Shown: piece after piece, positions 29,849-32,646 of the stretch
Position numbering within the stretch: position 1 is the stretch's first letter
Layout: the number at the start of each line of letters is the position of its first letter
DNA from: an uncultured Phycisphaerales bacterium
GTDB taxonomy: Bacteria > Planctomycetota > Phycisphaerae > Phycisphaerales > UBA1924
Assembly (NCBI GenBank): GCA_937858155.1
Contig: CALLYM010000179.1
Coordinates: forward strand, 1 to 32,646
Direction: 5' to 3'
Length of the DNA: 32,646 bases
Translations under genes and position numbers: made by a program
The notes under the pieces: generated by a model
Seen by the model: the letters and a program-made list of their open reading frames with translations, nothing else
Database searches by the model: none
What the model was told of the DNA's origin: nothing

Positions 29849-30942
29849 GCAGTCATCACGACGACGTCAGTCGCATCCACGTGCGCTGAGTGAGCTTCGA
29901 TCGTCCCGCTTTTGGGGTTTGTCGCGATGGCGTGCAGGCACGTGCCGCCTGCGGCATCGAGCCGCACTTGCAGTAATTCCCCTAAATAAGTAGTCTCGCG
30001 CGACTTCACGGAGAAGGTATTTGGACCGGGCGAGGGCGGGTTCAGTTGGAGGGCTTCGTGGCGAATGGACAGCAGCACGCTGGTGCCCGTGGTGGGGGGG
30101 TTCTGACGCGCGGTTGCCTGCACGGCACCCAGGCCGGTGAGGACGGTGATGAGCCCGCGATCCACCGATTCGACGACGCCCGGGACGATGTTGGTTTCGC
30201 CCAGGAACTCCGCGACAAATCGGCTGGCGGGTTCACGGTACAGGGCTTGGGGCGTGCCCATCTGCATAACGCGTCCGCTGCGCATGATCGCGACGCGGTC
30301 CGCCATGCTGAGCGCTTCCTTCTGATCGTGCGTGACATACACCGTGGTGGTGCCGGCCGCTTTGCACACGCGTCGGATTTCGCTGCGGAGCTCCACGCGG
30401 AGCTTGGCGTCGAGGTTGGAAAGTGGCTCGTCGAGCAGCAGGACGCGCGGCTTGATGACGATCGCACGGGCGAGCGCGACGCGCTGCTGCTGACCGCCCG
30501 AAAGCTGGTTGGGTTTGCGTTGCGCGTACTGCTCCATGCGCACCTGCGCAAGGGCCTCGCGTACAAGCGATTCCCTCGCTTCTTTGGGTGTCTTCCGGAC
30601 TTCGAGCCCGAACGCGACGTTCTGCGCGACGGTCATGTGGGGCCACAGCGCATAACTCTGGAAAACCATGCCCGTGTCCCGCTTTTCCGCGGGCAGGAAG
30701 GTGACGTCGGTAGGGGGGGCCGAGCCGCTGTCAAACAGGATCTGTCCCGATGTTGGTTCGATAAAGCCCGCGATCATGCGCAGGAGCGTCGTCTTGCCGC
30801 AGCCGGAGGGGCCCAGCAGGAAGAAGAGCTCGCCGGGCTCGATGGAGAGCGACACGCCGTCGACCGCCGTCGTGGGTGGCGCAGCGCCGACGCCGGGGAA
30901 AGCCTTGACAAGGCTCTTGATATGGATGGCGGTGGAACCCAT
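29839..30942 (-). CDS. ABC transporter ATP-binding protein with TOBE domain (367 aa)
   Basis: Nucleotide-binding subunit of an ABC importer, inner membrane face. Walker A GPSGCGKTT (44-52), Q-loop VFQSYALWPHMTVAQN, signature LSGGQQQR, Walker B VLLLDEP, D-loop SNLDAKLR and H-loop THDQKEA are all intact. After about residue 235 a C-terminal TOBE-like region (GRVMQMGTPQALYREPASRF and FLGETNIVPGVVESVDRG) matches the MalK/PotA/FbpC group. The substrate cannot be read. The ATG at 30942 is the start of the conserved domain; 63 upstream in-frame residues are unlike any ABC protein. The Ala/Pro-rich loop GVGAAPPTTAVDG after the first strand is an unusual insert. No permease or binding protein is adjacent, so partners are elsewhere. 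Convergent with the kinase and divergent from the DciA-like gene. Confidence 0.88.
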   Translation of the reverse strand: MGSTAIHIKSLVKAFPGVGAAPPTTAVDGVSLSIEPGELFFLLGPSGCGKTTLLRMIAGFIEPTSGQILFDSGSAPPTDVTFLPAEKRDTGMVFQSYALWPHMTVAQNVAFGLEVRKTPKEARESLVREALAQVRMEQYAQRKPNQLSGGQQQRVALARAIVIKPRVLLLDEPLSNLDAKLRVELRSEIRRVCKAAGTTTVYVTHDQKEALSMADRVAIMRSGRVMQMGTPQALYREPASRFVAEFLGETNIVPGVVESVDRGLITVLTGLGAVQATARQNPPTTGTSVLLSIRHEALQLNPPSPGPNTFSVKSRETTYLGELLQVRLDAAGGTCLHAIATNPKSGTIEAHSAHVDATDVVVMTADE

Positions 30943-31109
30943 GGGCGCGGAGGGTAGCCGGTCATGCGCGGGCGGCTGGCGGAGTGCGGTCGCTTCACCA
31001 CTACTAGTACAGGAGATCATAAAGAAGGAACGAAGAAGTGTGGACGGGTGCTTTGGTTGGCACGTTGCGCCTTCTGTTAAGCGATTCGGGAGAGCCTCTA
31101 CTATCACGC

Positions 31110-31451
31110 ATGGCGTCAGGCCCCACACCACTTCAGCGCATTGAACAACTCAGACGGTTGCGCGTGCGCGGGGTGCCGGACCTGTCGGTGCGAGCGGACG
31201 CCGATGGTGCGTTGCGTGAGTTGAAGAAGATGAAGCGTGCGAGCGGCGCGCTGGGTGAGCAGTGGGGGAGCCTCGTGCCGAGCGCGATCGCGGGCGTGAC
31301 CAGCCCCGGGCGATTTTCGCGCGGGGTGCTGACGATCCACGCGACGGACGCGTCGGCGAAGTATGAGTGCGAACGGTGGCTCAGCGCGGGCGGCGACGCA
31401 TCGCTGCGGGTCGCGGTGCAGGGGCTGCGGACAATCAAGGTTGTGGTGTGA
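31110..31451 (+). CDS. DUF721/DciA-like protein, possible replicative helicase loader (113 aa)
   Basis: ATG 31110. The pattern LGEQWGSLVPSAIAGVTSPG, then RFSRGVLTIHATDASAKYEC and a terminal LRTIKVVV is the DUF721 layout (W..lv...ia..t.p....g.L.i.......y.l). DciA-family members promote loading of the DnaB helicase. The preceding residues PTPLQRIEQLRRLRVRG are basic. Some DUF721 proteins are unassigned, so DciA function is an inference. The stop codon TGA overlaps the GTG start of the next gene, giving translational coupling. No ribosome binding site is visible before the ATG (the upstream GGGAGAG is 14 bases away). Confidence 0.6.
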   Translation: MASGPTPLQRIEQLRRLRVRGVPDLSVRADADGALRELKKMKRASGALGEQWGSLVPSAIAGVTSPGRFSRGVLTIHATDASAKYECERWLSAGGDASLRVAVQGLRTIKVVV

Positions 31452-31948
31452 ACACCATTCAGGAAACCGCGGAGAGGGCGCGTGACGACGACCTGCTCGC
31501 GCGTGCGATGCGTGGATCACGCCTCCGGTGTCCGTTCTGCGAGTACGACCTCCGGGCGGCCGTGAGCGTCACGTGCCCGGAGTGCGGGCGCGCGCTGACG
31601 TGGAAGGACTTTCAGGACGACCGCCAGATGCCGCGCAGCCGGTTTGTGGTGCTGGTGTTGATGGGGTTGTCGTTGTGGTGCGCGATGGGTGTGCTCGGGT
31701 TGCCGCTGGTGCTGCTGATCCCTGGTGACATGATGATGCGCGCGGTAGCGTCGTTGACGGACATGTTCGTCATCGCGGCCAGCGTTTCGCTGCTGGTGCG
31801 GTGGGGCATGCGTCCCAAGCTGCTGCTCGCGCTCCCGCACGGGCAGCGCCTGTGGACAACGATCCTCATCGCGCCGGCGGGCGCGCTGATTTTCTTGCTG
31901 GTGCCGGCAACGATTGCCCTCTGCGCGTGGTGTCTGTGGTGGGCGTGA
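31448..31948 (+). CDS. Zinc-ribbon membrane protein, translationally coupled (166 aa)
   Basis: The GTG start at 31448 overlaps the TGA of the DUF721 gene (GTGA). An upstream frame to 31367 exists but lies inside that gene. The N-terminus VNTIQETAERARDDD is followed by a zinc ribbon (CPFCEYDL and CPECGRAL, two CPxC pairs, 22 residues apart). Residues about 62-160 hold four hydrophobic segments: FVVLVLMGLSLWCAMGVLGL with LVLLIPG, then DMFVIAASVSLLV, then the last two, TTILIAPAGALIFLLVPATI and CAWCLWWA. This is the zinc-ribbon plus membrane pattern of small planctomycete proteins of unknown role. Coupling to a DciA-like gene implies balanced expression, not necessarily a shared pathway. Confidence 0.65.
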   Translation: MNTIQETAERARDDDLLARAMRGSRLRCPFCEYDLRAAVSVTCPECGRALTWKDFQDDRQMPRSRFVVLVLMGLSLWCAMGVLGLPLVLLIPGDMMMRAVASLTDMFVIAASVSLLVRWGMRPKLLLALPHGQRLWTTILIAPAGALIFLLVPATIALCAWCLWWA

Positions 31949-31964
31949 GGAAGTTTGTCAGCGG

Positions 31965-32646
31965 CTATTCATCTCCCCCACCCCGTGCCTGGCCCGGCGG
32001 CACGCGCCGGCGCGTCGTGCCGTAGAGCGAACGCGGGGGCGGGCGCAGCGCGGGCGCTGCGGGCTTGGGTTCTGGCATGGGCGGCGGCGTTTGCGGCGCA
32101 CGGTCCCGCTGCGAGGGCGGGCGGAGCGTGAGTTGCGGTGCCGGTGCGGGCGAGTTGTTGTCTGAAGGCCTGCGCTGCTGGCCTTCCGGTGGCGTGCCGC
32201 CCTGGGGCTGCGCGCCATCCTGTGCACCATTCTGTCCGCCCCGACCACGGCGGCGACGACGGCGGCGGCGGCGCTTCCCGCCTTCACCGTTCTCGTCTGA
32301 GCCGCCGGGCTGCTGCCCTTGCGGCGCTTGCTGTCCTTCGGGCGCGTGGTCGTCGAAGCCGGCGTCGTCCTCCTCGGCATCGCCGACCGATTCGCTGCTG
32401 GCCGCGGCGGGCGCCTTGTTCACTGGCGCGTTCGCACTTTCATCATCGTCCCACTCGCCGTCAGCAGGCGTCGGGGCACCGCCGGGATTGAGTTCACCGT
32501 TCTGCGGCTGGTCCACCTGCGCACCCTGCGGGTTCTGCCCGCCACGGCCGCGGCGACGACGGCGGCGACGGCGGCGCTTGCGCGGCTGCCCGTCGGGCCC
32601 CAGTTCGGTCGGCGCGTCCGGGGGACCACCTTCACCGGTCGGCACA
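31965..32646 (-). CDS. C-terminal part of an Arg-tract, disordered protein (5' end outside window)
   Basis: The reading frame is open to the right edge, so about 226 C-terminal residues are seen. They are disordered: Gln/Pro/Gly/Asp-rich with two near-identical basic blocks, KRRRRRRRRRGRGGQN, about 100 residues apart, and an acidic linker DDDESANAPVNK. The C-terminus ends PPRSLYGTTRRRVPPGQARG. Such RG/R-rich tails occur on RNase E/G, DEAD-box helicases and Rho of several phyla. No catalytic part is in view, so the parent enzyme cannot be named. RNA binding is the reasonable inference. Codon use is strongly CGG/CGC-biased in the Arg tracts. Confidence 0.6.
   Translation of the reverse strand, partial: VPTGEGGPPDAPTELGPDGQPRKRRRRRRRRRGRGGQNPQGAQVDQPQNGELNPGGAPTPADGEWDDDESANAPVNKAPAAASSESVGDAEEDDAGFDDHAPEGQQAPQGQQPGGSDENGEGGKRRRRRRRRRGRGGQNGAQDGAQPQGGTPPEGQQRRPSDNNSPAPAPQLTLRPPSQRDRAPQTPPPMPEPKPAAPALRPPPRSLYGTTRRRVPPGQARGGGDE

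Overview
This high-GC window looks like a chromosomal segment of a planctomycete, most likely of the Phycisphaerae type. The main reason is that four secreted proteins end in a duplicated, Cys-bounded, dockerin/EF-hand-like module (core DFNNDGLFPDTxDIxxFL, tail VFxGGxC), a style I associate with Phycisphaerales. The taxonomic call is an inference. I see no tRNA, rRNA, CRISPR array, insertion sequence or phage gene, so this is ordinary chromosome.

Layout. 1-665: 3' end of lysS. 740-8923: a secretome block with a PQQ sugar dehydrogenase-like protein (+), then on the minus strand an unrecognised secreted helical protein, a large alpha/beta-hydrolase + LamG + dockerin-like protein, and a metzincin-like zinc protease. 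9335-14856: dnaE (+) and an unrecognised secreted protein. 15133-16314: reca (+), with a good promoter and terminator. 16359-26599 is almost entirely minus strand: a YjdF/DUF2238 membrane protein, a prolyl-oligopeptidase-type hydrolase, a class IV PLP aminotransferase/lyase, two more dockerin-tagged secreted proteins and clpB. 26955-27242: a small lipoprotein (+). 27420-29828: a chromosome-maintenance corner with a small coiled-coil/winged-helix-like protein, parB (-) and a divergent soluble histidine kinase (+) whose coding sequence contains two parS-like palindromes. 29842-32646: an ABC ATPase (-), a DciA/DUF721-like gene translationally coupled to a zinc-ribbon membrane protein (+), and the C-terminus of an Arg-tract RNA-binding-type protein (-).

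How the genes work together. The housekeeping genes (lysS, dnaE, recA, clpB, parB, dciA-like) are interspersed with secreted proteins that share one C-terminal tag. They look like substrates of one anchoring or sorting route, although no partner (cohesin-like or sorting enzyme) is in the window. The parB promoter region, the first parS-like site and the 5' end of the histidine kinase overlap within about 130 bp, which suggests ParB autoregulation or a local segregation centre. No parA is adjacent.

The most unusual signals are: (i) a short dispersed palindromic repeat inserted in frame three times inside dnaE, giving NAESRMPNA-type peptides; (ii) the two parS-like sites inside the kinase gene; (iii) the paired 13-residue-loop dockerin-like modules; (iv) insertions at two conserved positions of the aminotransferase; and (v) a palindrome-rich recA promoter. 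All similarity statements come from reading the sequence and family knowledge; no search was run.
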